In this document: positions 43,872-54,361 of the stretch, piece after piece
Position numbering within the stretch: the first letter of the stretch is position 1
Layout: each line of letters starts with the position of its first letter
Source of the DNA: Actinomadura nitritigenes
Lineage (GTDB): Bacteria; Actinomycetota; Actinomycetes; Streptosporangiales; Streptosporangiaceae
Length of the DNA stretch: 64,000 nt
Direction of reading: 5' to 3'
Assembly: GCF_017573545.1 (NCBI RefSeq)
Contig: NZ_JAGEOK010000001.1
Location: forward strand, 62,001-126,000
Notes under the pieces: generated by a model
What the model was told of the DNA's origin: nothing
Seen by the model: the letters and a program-made list of their open reading frames with translations, nothing else
Databases searched by the model: none
Translations under genes and position numbers: made by a program

Positions 43872-46616
43872 TCAGGCCTGCGTCGACTGGAAGGTGAGGC
43901 GGCCGGACCCGGCCTGGAAGACCGCGTAGCCGTCCTTCATGCCGGTGAAGCGGGCGCCGCCCGGCCCGGACACGCGGACGTCGGCCGCCGACCGCGCCGG
44001 GACGCGGATCTCGGCCGTGACGTTGACCGGGACGTCCACCGACAGCGAGACGCCGCTCCCGCGCCGCGTCCACCGGACGCCGACGTCGCCGCGCTGGACC
44101 GGGATGGTGCCCGCCGCACCGCTGATGCCGGACAGCGGCGGCTGGATCCGCACCGACGCGGCCGCCGGGGCGGTCACGGTGACGCCGAGGAGGGACCGCT
44201 GCACGGCGACCAGGGACGTCGAGCCCCACGGGTGCGAGAAGCTCTGCCCGGTCTCGGGCGCGTCCCACGACTCCCAGGTGAAGGTGCCGCCGCGCGCGAG
44301 GATGTTGCCCCAGCCGGGCCCCTCGGTGTCGGTGAGGCGGGTGACGACGTCGCCGGGGCGGCCCGCGTCGTCGAGCGCCTGGAGCAGCCGGTGTGCGGTC
44401 ATCGGCCCCATCTGCATCCCGAGGCCGGCGATGTAGGAGCCGATCGCCTCGCGGGACCCGGCCGGCGCGACCCCGTACGCGACCGCGTACGCGTTGGCGA
44501 TCTGCGAGGCGTGCGTGCTCTGCGTGCCGTCGCTCTTCAGGCCGTCGATGTAGATGCCGTCGGCGCGGCGGAGCTTGGCGTTGATGGTGCCGGTGAGGGT
44601 GCCGGCCTCCTTGCGCAGCGCGGCGGCCTCGTCGGACTTGCCGAGGGCGTCGGCGGCGCGGGCGGTGGCGTTCAGGACGTCGACGCCGAGCACGTTGATG
44701 ACCGTGCGGGCGGCGGTGTCCATGTCGTGGCCGTAGCGCATGGTCGCGGGCCAGTCGACGATGCCGTACTTGTACTGGCCGGAGCCGCCTTCGAGGTTGG
44801 TGACCAGGCCCGTGCCGGAGTCGATGTAGCGGCGGACGTATCCGGCGACCGCGTTCATCGCCGGGTACGCCTGCGCGAGGGTGGCGGCGTCGCCGGACTG
44901 CTCGAAGTAGTCCCAGACCCAGCCGGGGAACATCTCGGTGTAGTCCGGGATGTCGCGCTTGCCGTCGCCGTTCGGGTAGACGGAGTTGAGCCGCCCGTCC
45001 GGCCAGTAGCGGGCCTGCGAGGCGATGAACTCGCGGATCGCCTGCCGGGTGAGCCGCCGCTCCCCGAACGCGCCCATCGCGGCGGTCGAGGTGTCGACGG
45101 CGTCGCCGAGGAACTGGCCCTTCTCGCGGGTCGGGGTGTCGAGGAACTGCGTCTGCGACCCGTACAGCGCCGACCGCGCCATCATGTCGTAGGCGGCGTT
45201 CACCCCCTTGTCGGACGTGCGGACGGTCGCGGTGCGGTCGACGGAGTTGTGCTGGACGACGGCGGAGATGTCCTCGGGGTCGACGCCCGCGTCCGCGCCG
45301 ACCTCGAAGTAGCGGAACCCCTCATAGGTGAACGCGCGGAACGTCTGGTCGCCGTCGCGCTGCGTGTAGCCGTAGGTGAGGTCGGTGTCCTGGTTGTCGT
45401 CCTTGGAGCGCGACACCGTGCCGTCGTCGGCGAGCAGGTATCCGGCGTGCATGTCGACGTGCCGCCCGGCGGTCCCGTTCCGGAACCGGACGACCGGCAC
45501 CGCCGGGATCACCTTCCCGAAGTCGGCGACGAGCGCTCCCGACGCCAGCTTCGTCACCTTCACCGGATGGACGGTCTCGTACGCCAGCGACGTCTCCTGC
45601 CCGTGGACGTGCTTGAACGCCGAGGTCGGGTGCGCGCCGACGACCTGCGGCGCCGCCCAGGACGAGGCGTCGAATCCCGGCCGGTCCCAGCCGAGCGGCT
45701 CGGCGGTGCCGTCGACGTCCTCGACCCAGTCGGCGCCGTCGCCGTTGCGGCGCGGCGCCGTCTTCCACGGGCCGCGCGCCACCTTCCATGTGCCGTCGCT
45801 GACGACGACCTGCCGGGTGCCGTCGGCGTGGTCGATGACCAGCCGGACCAGCAGCCCGGGCTCGCCCTTCGGCCGTCCCTGCCCGGACCCGTACCAGTGG
45901 TAGACCGCGCCGAGCGTCGCGTCCCCGCCGGCCTTCACCTTCGAGGTGACGTCCACGGTCTTGTAGAAGAGGTCGTCGGCGTACTCGAACGCCGGTCCCC
46001 GGTCGACCGTCTCGCCGTTGAGGCGCAGGTCGTACTGCTGGTCGGCCGAGATGTGGACGCGGGCCCGCACCACCGGCGACGTCCCGACGGTGAAGTCCTT
46101 GCGGGCCAGGGTGTAGTCGTCGGACTCGCCGGTGGTCCGGCGGATCCAGGACGCCCCCCACTGGTCGTCGCCCAGCCCGGTGTCGAACGAGGCGGCCCGC
46201 GACCACGGCGACGCCATGCCGGTGCGGTCCCAGGTGCGGACCTTCCAGGTGTAGGTCGTCTCGGACGCCAGCGCCGGCCCCGCGTACGGGACGTACTCCT
46301 GGCCGCCCGACTTCACCTGGCCGCTGTCCCACACGGTCTTGCCGGACGCGTCGCGCACGGCGATCTCGTAGGCGGACTGGACCTCGCCGGGGTCGACGTC
46401 GCGGGGCCGCCACCCGAACTGCGGCGCCCCTTCCACGCTGAGCGGCCGGGCCTGGTCGCCGACGGTGAGACCGGCCGGCGCCTGCGGCGCGTGCCCGGCC
46501 TTCACCGCGCCCAGCGCGGTTCCCGGCAGCGCCACGACGGCGGCGGCCGTCATGGTCGCGGCGGCCGCGAGGGCGGCGCGGGACCCGGTGGAACGATTCA
46601 CGAAACGGCGGATCAT
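43872..46616 (-). CDS. Secreted GH78 alpha-L-rhamnosidase (class with TPTREKG motif)
   Basis: Enzyme of 914 residues with a Sec-type signal (ALAAAATMTAAAVVALPGTALGA). A GH78 N-terminal Fn3-like domain (FGWRPRDVDPGEVQSAYEIAV, TYTWKVRTWDR) and the Bac_rhamnosid_N domain (ARVHISADQQYDLRLNGETVDRG) are complete. The predicted acid is E498 in FLDTPTREKGQFLGD and the base E782 in FTWESWDAP, followed by FSHPWGS. This is the most canonical GH78 of the set, without discoidin or lectin insert. ATG 46616 has GGAGG nine bases upstream. It lies 30 bases after the GH106 gene. Confidence 0.92.
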   Translation of the reverse strand: MIRRFVNRSTGSRAALAAAATMTAAAVVALPGTALGAVKAGHAPQAPAGLTVGDQARPLSVEGAPQFGWRPRDVDPGEVQSAYEIAVRDASGKTVWDSGQVKSGGQEYVPYAGPALASETTYTWKVRTWDRTGMASPWSRAASFDTGLGDDQWGASWIRRTTGESDDYTLARKDFTVGTSPVVRARVHISADQQYDLRLNGETVDRGPAFEYADDLFYKTVDVTSKVKAGGDATLGAVYHWYGSGQGRPKGEPGLLVRLVIDHADGTRQVVVSDGTWKVARGPWKTAPRRNGDGADWVEDVDGTAEPLGWDRPGFDASSWAAPQVVGAHPTSAFKHVHGQETSLAYETVHPVKVTKLASGALVADFGKVIPAVPVVRFRNGTAGRHVDMHAGYLLADDGTVSRSKDDNQDTDLTYGYTQRDGDQTFRAFTYEGFRYFEVGADAGVDPEDISAVVQHNSVDRTATVRTSDKGVNAAYDMMARSALYGSQTQFLDTPTREKGQFLGDAVDTSTAAMGAFGERRLTRQAIREFIASQARYWPDGRLNSVYPNGDGKRDIPDYTEMFPGWVWDYFEQSGDAATLAQAYPAMNAVAGYVRRYIDSGTGLVTNLEGGSGQYKYGIVDWPATMRYGHDMDTAARTVINVLGVDVLNATARAADALGKSDEAAALRKEAGTLTGTINAKLRRADGIYIDGLKSDGTQSTHASQIANAYAVAYGVAPAGSREAIGSYIAGLGMQMGPMTAHRLLQALDDAGRPGDVVTRLTDTEGPGWGNILARGGTFTWESWDAPETGQSFSHPWGSTSLVAVQRSLLGVTVTAPAAASVRIQPPLSGISGAAGTIPVQRGDVGVRWTRRGSGVSLSVDVPVNVTAEIRVPARSAADVRVSGPGGARFTGMKDGYAVFQAGSGRLTFQSTQA

Positions 46617-46646
46617 GAGGAAGAACCTCCAGTGGGGGGATGCGGC

Positions 46647-49600
46647 CTACGGCCGCACGGAGAAGCCGCTCATCTGCACGTTGGCGTTGACGGAGTCCCA
46701 GCTCCGGCTGACCTCGATGCGCACGTACCGGGCGCTGACCTTGTCGAACGTCGTCGTCCCGCCCTCCTTCGGCGTGTCGGTCGCGGTGGCGACGGTGCGC
46801 CACGTCCGGCCGTCCTCGGACACCTGGACGGCGTAGTCGCGCGCCCCGTAGCTGGAGCGGCCGCCCACGACGACCGACCCGAACCGGACGGGCGCGCCGA
46901 AGTCGAGCCCGAACCGCACCGGGTCCTCCGCGGTCGGTCCCTGGCCCGCGGCGCGGCCCCACGAGACCCAGAACGTGCTCGCCGAGCCGTCCACGGCGAG
47001 CTTCGCCGGGTAGCGGTCCTGGCTCGCGTCCGCGATGACCCGCGGGAACGGCGCGCCGCCCGGGTTGAGCGCCAGGTCGCCGGAGTGCCGCAGCGTCACC
47101 GCGGTCTCGGCGGACGGCCCGGCGTCGCTGCGCGCGGTCACCTTCAGCGTGCTCGTGCCGGAGTCGACGCCCTGGTCGCGGACGTCGACGGGCACCGTCA
47201 CCGAGCCGCCCGCGGGAACCGCGACCTCGGCCCGCTGCGGCGTCGCGGTGATCCCGTCGGCGGCCGACGCCGCCACCGTCACGTTCGCCGCGCGGGCGGA
47301 CGCGTTGGTGACCAGCACGGTCGCGCGGTTGTAGCCGCCGTCCGCCAGCGGCAGCTCGGGTTCGAGGGCCTCGGCGGTCAGCACCGGCCGGTCGCCGCCG
47401 GTCGCGGTGAGGGTGAGCGGGCCGAACAGCCCGTAGTCCATCGGCGCCCGCGAGGACGCTCCGGTGCCGGGCGCGACGCGGACCGCGTTGAGCAGCGTCG
47501 AGGCGACCCGCACGGTGACCGTGTTGTCGCCGGGCCGCAGGTACCGGCCGACCTGGACGTGCCGCAGGTCCGCCTGGTCGAGCGGCGGCAGGTCGTGGCC
47601 GTTGACGTTCACCCGGACGGTGTCCACCGGCGTGCCGAGGTCGAGTTCGGCGGCGTCGATGCCCTTCCAGCCGTCGTCGAGGGTCACGTGCGCGGTGTAG
47701 GTGCCGACGCCCGACACGTCCTTGAGATCGACCGGGTAGCCGTTGGCCGTGGTGATCGCCGACCACGCGGGCAGCGCGCCGTTCTCCCCCGCCTTCACCG
47801 TGACGGGACCGAGCGCCTTGTGCGCGGTGTCACCGGGCCTGCCGGACGGTCCGGGGCCCCACGAGTCCACCGACAGGGACCACTCGTTCAGCTTCACCGG
47901 CTGCGGGACGGCCGCCGTCCCCTGCCCGCCCGGCCGGCCGGGCTTGCCCCGGCCGGGGAAGGTGGCGTCGTGCCGCGGCGTGACCGCGATGACCGTGGCG
48001 TCGTTCGCCGCCAGCCGGACGGGAACGGTGACCGTGCCGTGCCCGGACGTGTAGTCCGTGATCGGGGTGATCTCGCCGGTCCAGGTGTCCAGCTTGTAGG
48101 GGACGCCGTCGCCGGTCAGGGTGACCGTCTGCGCGGTCGCGGTGTTCGTCTGGTTGTACAGGTAGTAGTAATCGGTGGAGCCCGCCTGCCGGCGGACGTC
48201 GAGGATCGCGCCCGAGCCGTCGCGGGGCGCGGCGGCCGGCGTGACGCTCAGGCGGCGCAGCGCGTCCGGCGCGTCCGCCTCGCTCGCCGCCCGCACCACG
48301 GTGCGCTGCTTGAGCAGCTGCGAGACCACCGAGGTGAGCCGCGCGTCCTGGCGGCCCGCGTCGCCGTTGCCGGGCACCGTGCTCGGCGCGTCCCCGACGA
48401 TCACGACGGGAAGGCCCTGCCGCGCCAGGCTCAGCAGCTTCTCGGCGGCGGCGAGCGGCATCGTCTTCTGGTCCTTCAGCAGGACCGCGTGGTAGGCGGA
48501 GCCGTCGCCGAACAGGGCGCCGCCGGAGTAGGAGGCGTCCTTGCGCTGGAGCTGCGCCGGGCTGAGGTACTCGTAGGTGTATCCGGCCGCCGCCAGCTCC
48601 GATGAGCTCTGGATCAGCTTGTTCGCCCCGGACCCGGTGGTGCCGGTCCCGTTCATGCCGAAGTCCTGCCAGTACACGGCCAGGTCGAAGCGGGGCTTGC
48701 CCTGCCGCAGCACGAGCTGCATCCGCGCGAGGTTGTCGTTGACGGCGCGGTAGTCGGCCCAGTTCGGGCCGCCCTTGTCGCCCCACGCCTCCGAGTAGGA
48801 GGTGTTGCCGCCGTAGGTCATGCCGGGCCACGCCGACTGCGGTCCGGCGCCCGCGGGTCCCCTGCTCAGGTACGGGAAGCCGTGCCAGACGACCTGGTTC
48901 ACGCCGCCGGCGAAGCCGCGGTAGACGGCCTGGAGGTTCGAGGCGTCCGATCCGGCGCCCGCCGTCGAGCCCCACACCGTGCCGGAGAACGCGCAGCACT
49001 CGTCGGACACCACCGGCCGCCCCGACAGGTGCGCGCCGGTGGCGACCACGCGGTAGTCCTGCACGTTGCTGTAGGCGCCGACCGACTGCCCGAACGCCAG
49101 CGACTCGCCCTCGGGCACGTCGATGTGCGAGGCGGCCTCGGAGACGTCCACCGGGATGCCGTACGGCTGGATGCGGGTCTTGATGTGGTGCTTGTGCGCC
49201 CATTCGCGCAGCACGTCGAGGCGGTTGCGGATGTACAGGTCGCTGAGCGTCTGCCGGTAGTCGGTGCGGACGCGGGCGCCGACGCCGCCGCCGAAGTCGA
49301 AGAACGGCCGGTCGGTGATGCCCTGGTCGCCGGCGCCGGCGAGGGCGGGCAGCACGTCGATCGGCGAGTAGCCGCGCAGCTTCGTCCACTGGCCGACCAG
49401 CTCCGACGTCCACTTCTGCGTGGAGCCGAGTTCGAGCGAGTCCTCGAACAGGTCGGTCTCGCCGATCCGGGCGAGCAGCTTCCGCACGTCGGAGGTGAGG
49501 ATGTTCTTGTCGTAGAAGTCGGTGGTGGCCTTCGCGCCCGCCTCGCTGAACGGGTCGAGCGCGTAGTTGGTGCCGGTCGCGGTGTAGCCGGACAGGGACT

Positions 49601-50402
49601 GCCCGCTGGGCGTCTGGTAGAAGGCGATCAGCGCGTACGTGCTCTGGTCGTCGCCCGGGAAGTCGACCGCGAGGCCGCCCTGGGCGTCCACCTTCGCGGT
49701 GACGTCGGTGACGCTCGAACGCTCCAGCATCCGCGGTGCGCTGGACGAGGCGCCGCAGCCGGCGTCGGAGCACTTGGCGAGGAGCGCGGCGACGAGCGTC
49801 TTCTTCGCGCCCGCGGGCGGCGCGACGTTGAAGTTCGTCGGCAGCTCACCGGACCGGCTCGTGCCGCCCTTGTGGAACTCGTAGGAGAACACGATCTGCT
49901 GCTGGGCGCTGGGGTCGTTGACGTCGTCGACCGTCGGGACGGTCGCGGGCCAGCGCGGGCCGATGGTGAGGTCCAGGCCGAGGCCCTTGTCCTTCGCCGC
50001 GGCCAGCATCGTCCGGGTCCTCTCCGCCCAGAGCGGGGTGCCCCAGCCGTAGGTCTTGAGGAACTCGGGGGTGTTGTTGCCGGTGCCCTCGACGTTGAAG
50101 GGGGCGACCTCGGCGCCGCCGCCGCCCGCCTTCTTGATCTGGTCGAGCTCGGCGGCCAGTTCCTTGTCGTCGGTGTAGGCGAGCGGCTGCCACCAGCGGT
50201 ACTTGGGCCGCACGGACGCGGGCGGGTCGGCGAAGGTGCCGCGGGTCAGGGCGGGCACGGTAGGCCCGAACGACTCCGCGCCCTCCGCCGCCCCGACGAC
50301 CGCGAGGCCGGACGCGGCGAGCAGCGCCGCCACCGGCACGGCGGTGAGCCGCGCCGATCTCCGGCGGGCACCGGCCGCCGGTCGAACTCTGGAGCGGGTC
50401 AT
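46647..50402 (-). CDS. Secreted GH106 alpha-L-rhamnosidase with NEW3-like and discoidin domains
   Basis: Enzyme of 1251 residues. A Sec-like signal (LTAVPVAALLAASGLAVVGAAEGA) precedes the GH106 N-terminus VRPKYRWWQPLAYTDDKELAAELDQIKKAGGGGAEVAPF and LGLDLTIGPRWPATVPTVDD. The TIM barrel and sandwich end near residue 1000 (MDYGLFGPLTLTA). Then come a NEW3-like Ig domain (about 1003-1110, ATVLVTNASARAANVTV) and a C-terminal F5/8 discoidin domain (about 1115-1251, YPAKLAVDGSASTFWVSW). Start ATG 50402 overlaps the stop of the GH78 gene upstream (ATGA). That neighbour ends in the same NEW3-plus-discoidin pair. Confidence 0.9.
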   Translation of the reverse strand: MTRSRVRPAAGARRRSARLTAVPVAALLAASGLAVVGAAEGAESFGPTVPALTRGTFADPPASVRPKYRWWQPLAYTDDKELAAELDQIKKAGGGGAEVAPFNVEGTGNNTPEFLKTYGWGTPLWAERTRTMLAAAKDKGLGLDLTIGPRWPATVPTVDDVNDPSAQQQIVFSYEFHKGGTSRSGELPTNFNVAPPAGAKKTLVAALLAKCSDAGCGASSSAPRMLERSSVTDVTAKVDAQGGLAVDFPGDDQSTYALIAFYQTPSGQSLSGYTATGTNYALDPFSEAGAKATTDFYDKNILTSDVRKLLARIGETDLFEDSLELGSTQKWTSELVGQWTKLRGYSPIDVLPALAGAGDQGITDRPFFDFGGGVGARVRTDYRQTLSDLYIRNRLDVLREWAHKHHIKTRIQPYGIPVDVSEAASHIDVPEGESLAFGQSVGAYSNVQDYRVVATGAHLSGRPVVSDECCAFSGTVWGSTAGAGSDASNLQAVYRGFAGGVNQVVWHGFPYLSRGPAGAGPQSAWPGMTYGGNTSYSEAWGDKGGPNWADYRAVNDNLARMQLVLRQGKPRFDLAVYWQDFGMNGTGTTGSGANKLIQSSSELAAAGYTYEYLSPAQLQRKDASYSGGALFGDGSAYHAVLLKDQKTMPLAAAEKLLSLARQGLPVVIVGDAPSTVPGNGDAGRQDARLTSVVSQLLKQRTVVRAASEADAPDALRRLSVTPAAAPRDGSGAILDVRRQAGSTDYYYLYNQTNTATAQTVTLTGDGVPYKLDTWTGEITPITDYTSGHGTVTVPVRLAANDATVIAVTPRHDATFPGRGKPGRPGGQGTAAVPQPVKLNEWSLSVDSWGPGPSGRPGDTAHKALGPVTVKAGENGALPAWSAITTANGYPVDLKDVSGVGTYTAHVTLDDGWKGIDAAELDLGTPVDTVRVNVNGHDLPPLDQADLRHVQVGRYLRPGDNTVTVRVASTLLNAVRVAPGTGASSRAPMDYGLFGPLTLTATGGDRPVLTAEALEPELPLADGGYNRATVLVTNASARAANVTVAASAADGITATPQRAEVAVPAGGSVTVPVDVRDQGVDSGTSTLKVTARSDAGPSAETAVTLRHSGDLALNPGGAPFPRVIADASQDRYPAKLAVDGSASTFWVSWGRAAGQGPTAEDPVRFGLDFGAPVRFGSVVVGGRSSYGARDYAVQVSEDGRTWRTVATATDTPKEGGTTTFDKVSARYVRIEVSRSWDSVNANVQMSGFSVRP

Positions 50403-53400
50403 GAGGTGTAGGCCTCCAGTTCGATGACGCGGCTGTAGTTGTGGTCGTTGGAGTCGTGGACGAGCAGCCGCAGCGCGGACGCCCGCACGGGGGCGAAGGT
50501 CCTCTCGACCGTCCCGGCGGTGTTGCCGGTGACGGTCGCGACCGTGGTCCACTCGCCGTCCACCTGCGCCTGGACGTCGAAGTCGCGCAGGCCGGACTTG
50601 GCGGCGGGGCTGCTCGGGCTGTCGAGCGTGTAGACCTCGACCCGGCCGATCCTCTGCGGGTCCTTCCAGGTCGCGGTGAGGGTGTCGGGGAAGGACTTCG
50701 ACGTGTCGTCGTTCCAGCCGCCGACGCCGTTCAGCCAGACGCCGGAGTCGGTGCCGCCGTCGTTCGCCCAGGCGGGCGACGACCCGCTGTGGGTGCTGGA
50801 CGCCGACATGGTCGCGGAGCGGACGAGGTTCCCGGTGACGAGGACCGGCGCCGTCGCGGTCTCGTCGTCGGCCGTGACGGTGACGGTGCCCTTCGTCCCG
50901 TCCGCGTCCGGGCCCTTCACCTCGACGGGGATCTCGGCCGAGCCGCCCGCCGGGATCGTGACCTGCGCGGGGGCGGACGCGGTGAAGCCGGCCGACGCGG
51001 CCGCCTTCACCGGGACGGTGACGGAGCGGCGCTCCAGGTTCGTCACGCGGAACCGGGCGTCGGCGGCCGTGCCGGGGGTCACCGGGATGTTCACGCCGAA
51101 CGGCGGCTCGACGGCGAGCTGCGTCCGGTCCGGCCGGACCGCGGCGGGCGTGCGGACGGCGAACGTCCACGAGCCCGACCCGACCTCGTACACGGCGTGC
51201 CCGTTCTGGACGCCGAGCGAGCGCGCGCCCGCCGGGGCCTGGGCGGCGGACGCCCCGAGCAGCGGCACCTCGACGCGCGCGGGCGCGCCCGGCGGGACCG
51301 TCACGTCCAGCCGCAGGTCGTGCCCGGACCGGCGCCAGGCGCTGGACACCGTCCCGCGCGGGGTGGCGTAGGACGACGAGGCGCGGGTGAGGTCCCCGAC
51401 GACGGCGGGCCGGATCACGAGGTCGGCGAAGCCGACCGAGCCGCCGGCCTGCCGGATCCCGGCGAGGCCGGCGCCGAACCACTCGTCGATCGCGCCGAGC
51501 ATGAAGTGGTTCTGCGAGCCGTAGCCGGTCGGGCCGTCCCAGTACTCGGTGAGCGCGGTCGCGCCGTGCACCACCTGGTAGCCGTAGCTCGGGTTCGTGA
51601 CCTGCTGCGCGACGGCGAGGATGACGTCGTCGCGGCCGGCCGCCGACAGCGTCCGGAACACCGACGGCAGCGCGATCTCGCCGACCGTCAGGTGGTAGCC
51701 GTTCGCCTTGATGGCCGAGACGAGGTGGTCGATGACGCCCTGCCTCTGGTCGGCGGGCACGATGCCGAGGTCGAGCGCGAACGCGTCACCGGCCTGGCTG
51801 CCCGACCCGTAGGTGTGCTTCGCCTCGTCGAGGTACTTGGCGTTGAACGCGTCGGCGATGTCACCGGCGAGCTTCGTGTACCTGGCCGCGTCGTCGTCCT
51901 TGCCGAGCAGCTCGGCGATCTTCGCGAGCGCGGTGGCGCTGCGCTGGTAGCCGTAGGTCGCGGCGACGCCGGTCGGGGTGGTCTTGTCGACGGCGGCCCA
52001 GTCGCCGAGGCCGTAGTCGAGCAGGTTCCCCTTCGCCTTGGACGTCAGGTAGTCCAGGTAGCGCTGCATGTTCGGGTAGAAGTCGCGCAGCGGCGCGGCG
52101 TCCCCGTAGGTGACGTAGTGCTGCCAGGCGGCCAGGATGATCGCGCTGCCCCAGTTCGGGTCGTCCCAGACGCCGCCGGAGAACGTCACGTACGCGGGCG
52201 CGATGTCGGGGACGAGGCCCGCGGAGGTCTGCGCCTCCGCCATGTTGCGCAGCAGCGCCGGGTAGTAGGCGGCGACGTCGTACCCGCGGGTGATCGTGCC
52301 CTGGACGAGCTGGGTCTCCTCCAGCCAGCCGAGCTTCTCCCGGTCCGGGCAGTCGGTGAGGATCGACATCATGTTGCCCTGCACGGCCCGGTCGATGATC
52401 GTGTGGATGCCGTTGAGCAGCAGGTCGGAGCTGTCGAACGAGCCGGCGGAGGCGTTGCCGGCGCGCAGGATCACCGCGCCGGCCGTGTCCGGGGACGGCG
52501 CCGCGTCCAGGCCGCTGACCTGGATGTAGCGGAAGCCGTGGTAGACGAACCGCGGGTGCCACGTCTCGGTCCCGCCGCCCGCGAGGGTGTAGGTGTCCAT
52601 GACCGGCGGGTTCTGCGCGCCGCCCGCGATCATGGTGCCCTGCTCGACGAGGCCGTCCGCGCCGAGCCGCTCCCCCGGCTTGACCGTCAGCTTCGTGCCG
52701 CGGTCGCCGCGCACGCGCAGCTCGGGCCACCCGACGATGTTCTCGCCGAGGTCGAAGACGTAGGTGTCCTTCTCCGGATGCGTGACCTTGACGGTCGAGC
52801 GGGTGCCGACGGGGACGATCGCCGGGGAGGTCCGCGCGGTCAGCGCGATGCCCGGGTCGGGCGCCTCGGCGGCCGGCTTCCACGGCGACAGGTCGGCGGA
52901 CGGACCGTCCCAGCCCTTCTGCGCGAGCCGGGCGTCCTCGTCCTCGCCGCCGTACCACTGGCTGAACGTGGTCGGTCCGAGATCGGTGCGCCAGGACGAG
53001 TCCGTCGCGATCCGGGCGGTCGTGCCGTCCTTCAGCGTCACCTCCAGCTGCGCGAGGAGCTTCGGCGCTCCCTGCGCGCCGACGTACTTGGTGTAGCGGT
53101 CGTTGGTGGCGGCGACGTTGTAGGTGCCGTTGCCGAGCCGGACGCCGATCGCGTTGCCGCCGCGCCGCAGCAGCTTCGTCACGTCGTAGGCCGCGTACTC
53201 GACCCGCTTCCTGTAGTCGGTGTTCGGCGGTTCGAGGACGGCGTCGGCGACCGGCCTCCCGTTGATCGTCGCGTCGTAGACGCCGAGCGCGGTGATGTAC
53301 AGCCGCGCCGACCGGACGGTGTTCCCCAGCGAGAACTGCCGGGCCAGCAGCGGCAGCGCGGGCGTGGACGTCTGGTAGGCGGGCGGCGGGGCCTGGTCGG

Positions 53401-54361
53401 TGACGGTCTTCACCACGGTGAACGGGCCGTCCGCCGCGTCCGAGGTCTGCACGGTGTAGTCGACGGGGAAGTTCGGGGTCTTCCCGTCGCTCGTCATCAC
53501 GTCGGTGCGCGGGTACAGCTTCACCGACGCGACGTCCTTGGCGGCGCCGAGGTCGAGCTGCAGCCAGATGTGGTGCCCCGGGTCCTGCGACTTGTAGGCG
53601 TTGCTGGTGTAGCCGAACGGCGCGGTCTGGGTGGTGAGCGACCCGTCGGTGAGGAACTCCGGCATCCACTTGCCCGGGTACTCGCGGACCTCGGACGCGG
53701 TGACCGCCGCGCCCTTCGCCACGTTGTTCCCGGACGGGTCGAGCGCCTCGATCTCGGCGAGCTGGAGCCGGGACAGCAGCGACCCGCTCTCGCTGATCGG
53801 CAGGCCCAGCTTGGACACGTCGATCCGCAGGTGGCGGGCCTTCGTCCCGGCGGGCAGGCCGACCGTCACCGGGCTCGGCACCCGGTTCAGCCACCGGTCG
53901 TCGGTGATCCATTTCCCGGACCAGTCGTCCTTGCCGAGCAGTCCCATCTCGAACCGGGCCGGGGGGCTCCAGGCGGACGCCCGCCCGGAGCCGTCCCAGA
54001 CGCGGACCCGCCACCACACCTGGCGGCGGGAGGTGAGCGCCGTGCCCCGGTAGACGGCGTTCGCGGTGCCGGACGCCACCTTCCCGGAGTCCCAGAGGTC
54101 GGCGTGGCCGAGCCCGCTCCGGGAGGTGGCGGCCTCCACCTGGTAGGCGGCCTGCGCGGCGTCGCGGCCGGGCGCGGTGAGCCGCCAGCTCAGCGTCGGC
54201 GCCGTGTCGTCGATGCCGAGCGGGGCGTCGAGCGCGTCGGTGCGCAGCCCGAAGGCCCGCAGGCCGGACGCGTCGGCGCGCGCCGGGACCGTGAAGGCGG
54301 CCCCGACCAGCAGCGAGAGGAACGCGGCGGGCAGGGCGACGCGTGTCGCGGATGTTCGCAT
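50399..54361 (-). CDS. Secreted GH78 alpha-L-rhamnosidase with NEW3-like and discoidin tail
   Basis: The largest enzyme here (1320 residues). The Sec signal (VALPAAFLSLLVGAAFTVPARA) is followed by an Fn3-like domain, a discoidin/CBM67-like insert (ARHLRIDVSKLGLPI), a barrel and a sandwich ending near 1060. The predicted acid is E675 in DCPDREKLGWLEE and the base E939 in LTEYWDGP. A NEW3-like domain (about 1065-1175) and a second discoidin domain (about 1177-1320, VEVYTLDSPSSPA) form the tail. ATG 54361 abuts the upstream stop directly (TGAATG), and its own stop overlaps the next gene, so translation is coupled on both sides. Confidence 0.92.
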   Translation of the reverse strand: MRTSATRVALPAAFLSLLVGAAFTVPARADASGLRAFGLRTDALDAPLGIDDTAPTLSWRLTAPGRDAAQAAYQVEAATSRSGLGHADLWDSGKVASGTANAVYRGTALTSRRQVWWRVRVWDGSGRASAWSPPARFEMGLLGKDDWSGKWITDDRWLNRVPSPVTVGLPAGTKARHLRIDVSKLGLPISESGSLLSRLQLAEIEALDPSGNNVAKGAAVTASEVREYPGKWMPEFLTDGSLTTQTAPFGYTSNAYKSQDPGHHIWLQLDLGAAKDVASVKLYPRTDVMTSDGKTPNFPVDYTVQTSDAADGPFTVVKTVTDQAPPPAYQTSTPALPLLARQFSLGNTVRSARLYITALGVYDATINGRPVADAVLEPPNTDYRKRVEYAAYDVTKLLRRGGNAIGVRLGNGTYNVAATNDRYTKYVGAQGAPKLLAQLEVTLKDGTTARIATDSSWRTDLGPTTFSQWYGGEDEDARLAQKGWDGPSADLSPWKPAAEAPDPGIALTARTSPAIVPVGTRSTVKVTHPEKDTYVFDLGENIVGWPELRVRGDRGTKLTVKPGERLGADGLVEQGTMIAGGAQNPPVMDTYTLAGGGTETWHPRFVYHGFRYIQVSGLDAAPSPDTAGAVILRAGNASAGSFDSSDLLLNGIHTIIDRAVQGNMMSILTDCPDREKLGWLEETQLVQGTITRGYDVAAYYPALLRNMAEAQTSAGLVPDIAPAYVTFSGGVWDDPNWGSAIILAAWQHYVTYGDAAPLRDFYPNMQRYLDYLTSKAKGNLLDYGLGDWAAVDKTTPTGVAATYGYQRSATALAKIAELLGKDDDAARYTKLAGDIADAFNAKYLDEAKHTYGSGSQAGDAFALDLGIVPADQRQGVIDHLVSAIKANGYHLTVGEIALPSVFRTLSAAGRDDVILAVAQQVTNPSYGYQVVHGATALTEYWDGPTGYGSQNHFMLGAIDEWFGAGLAGIRQAGGSVGFADLVIRPAVVGDLTRASSSYATPRGTVSSAWRRSGHDLRLDVTVPPGAPARVEVPLLGASAAQAPAGARSLGVQNGHAVYEVGSGSWTFAVRTPAAVRPDRTQLAVEPPFGVNIPVTPGTAADARFRVTNLERRSVTVPVKAAASAGFTASAPAQVTIPAGGSAEIPVEVKGPDADGTKGTVTVTADDETATAPVLVTGNLVRSATMSASSTHSGSSPAWANDGGTDSGVWLNGVGGWNDDTSKSFPDTLTATWKDPQRIGRVEVYTLDSPSSPAAKSGLRDFDVQAQVDGEWTTVATVTGNTAGTVERTFAPVRASALRLLVHDSNDHNYSRVIELEAYTS

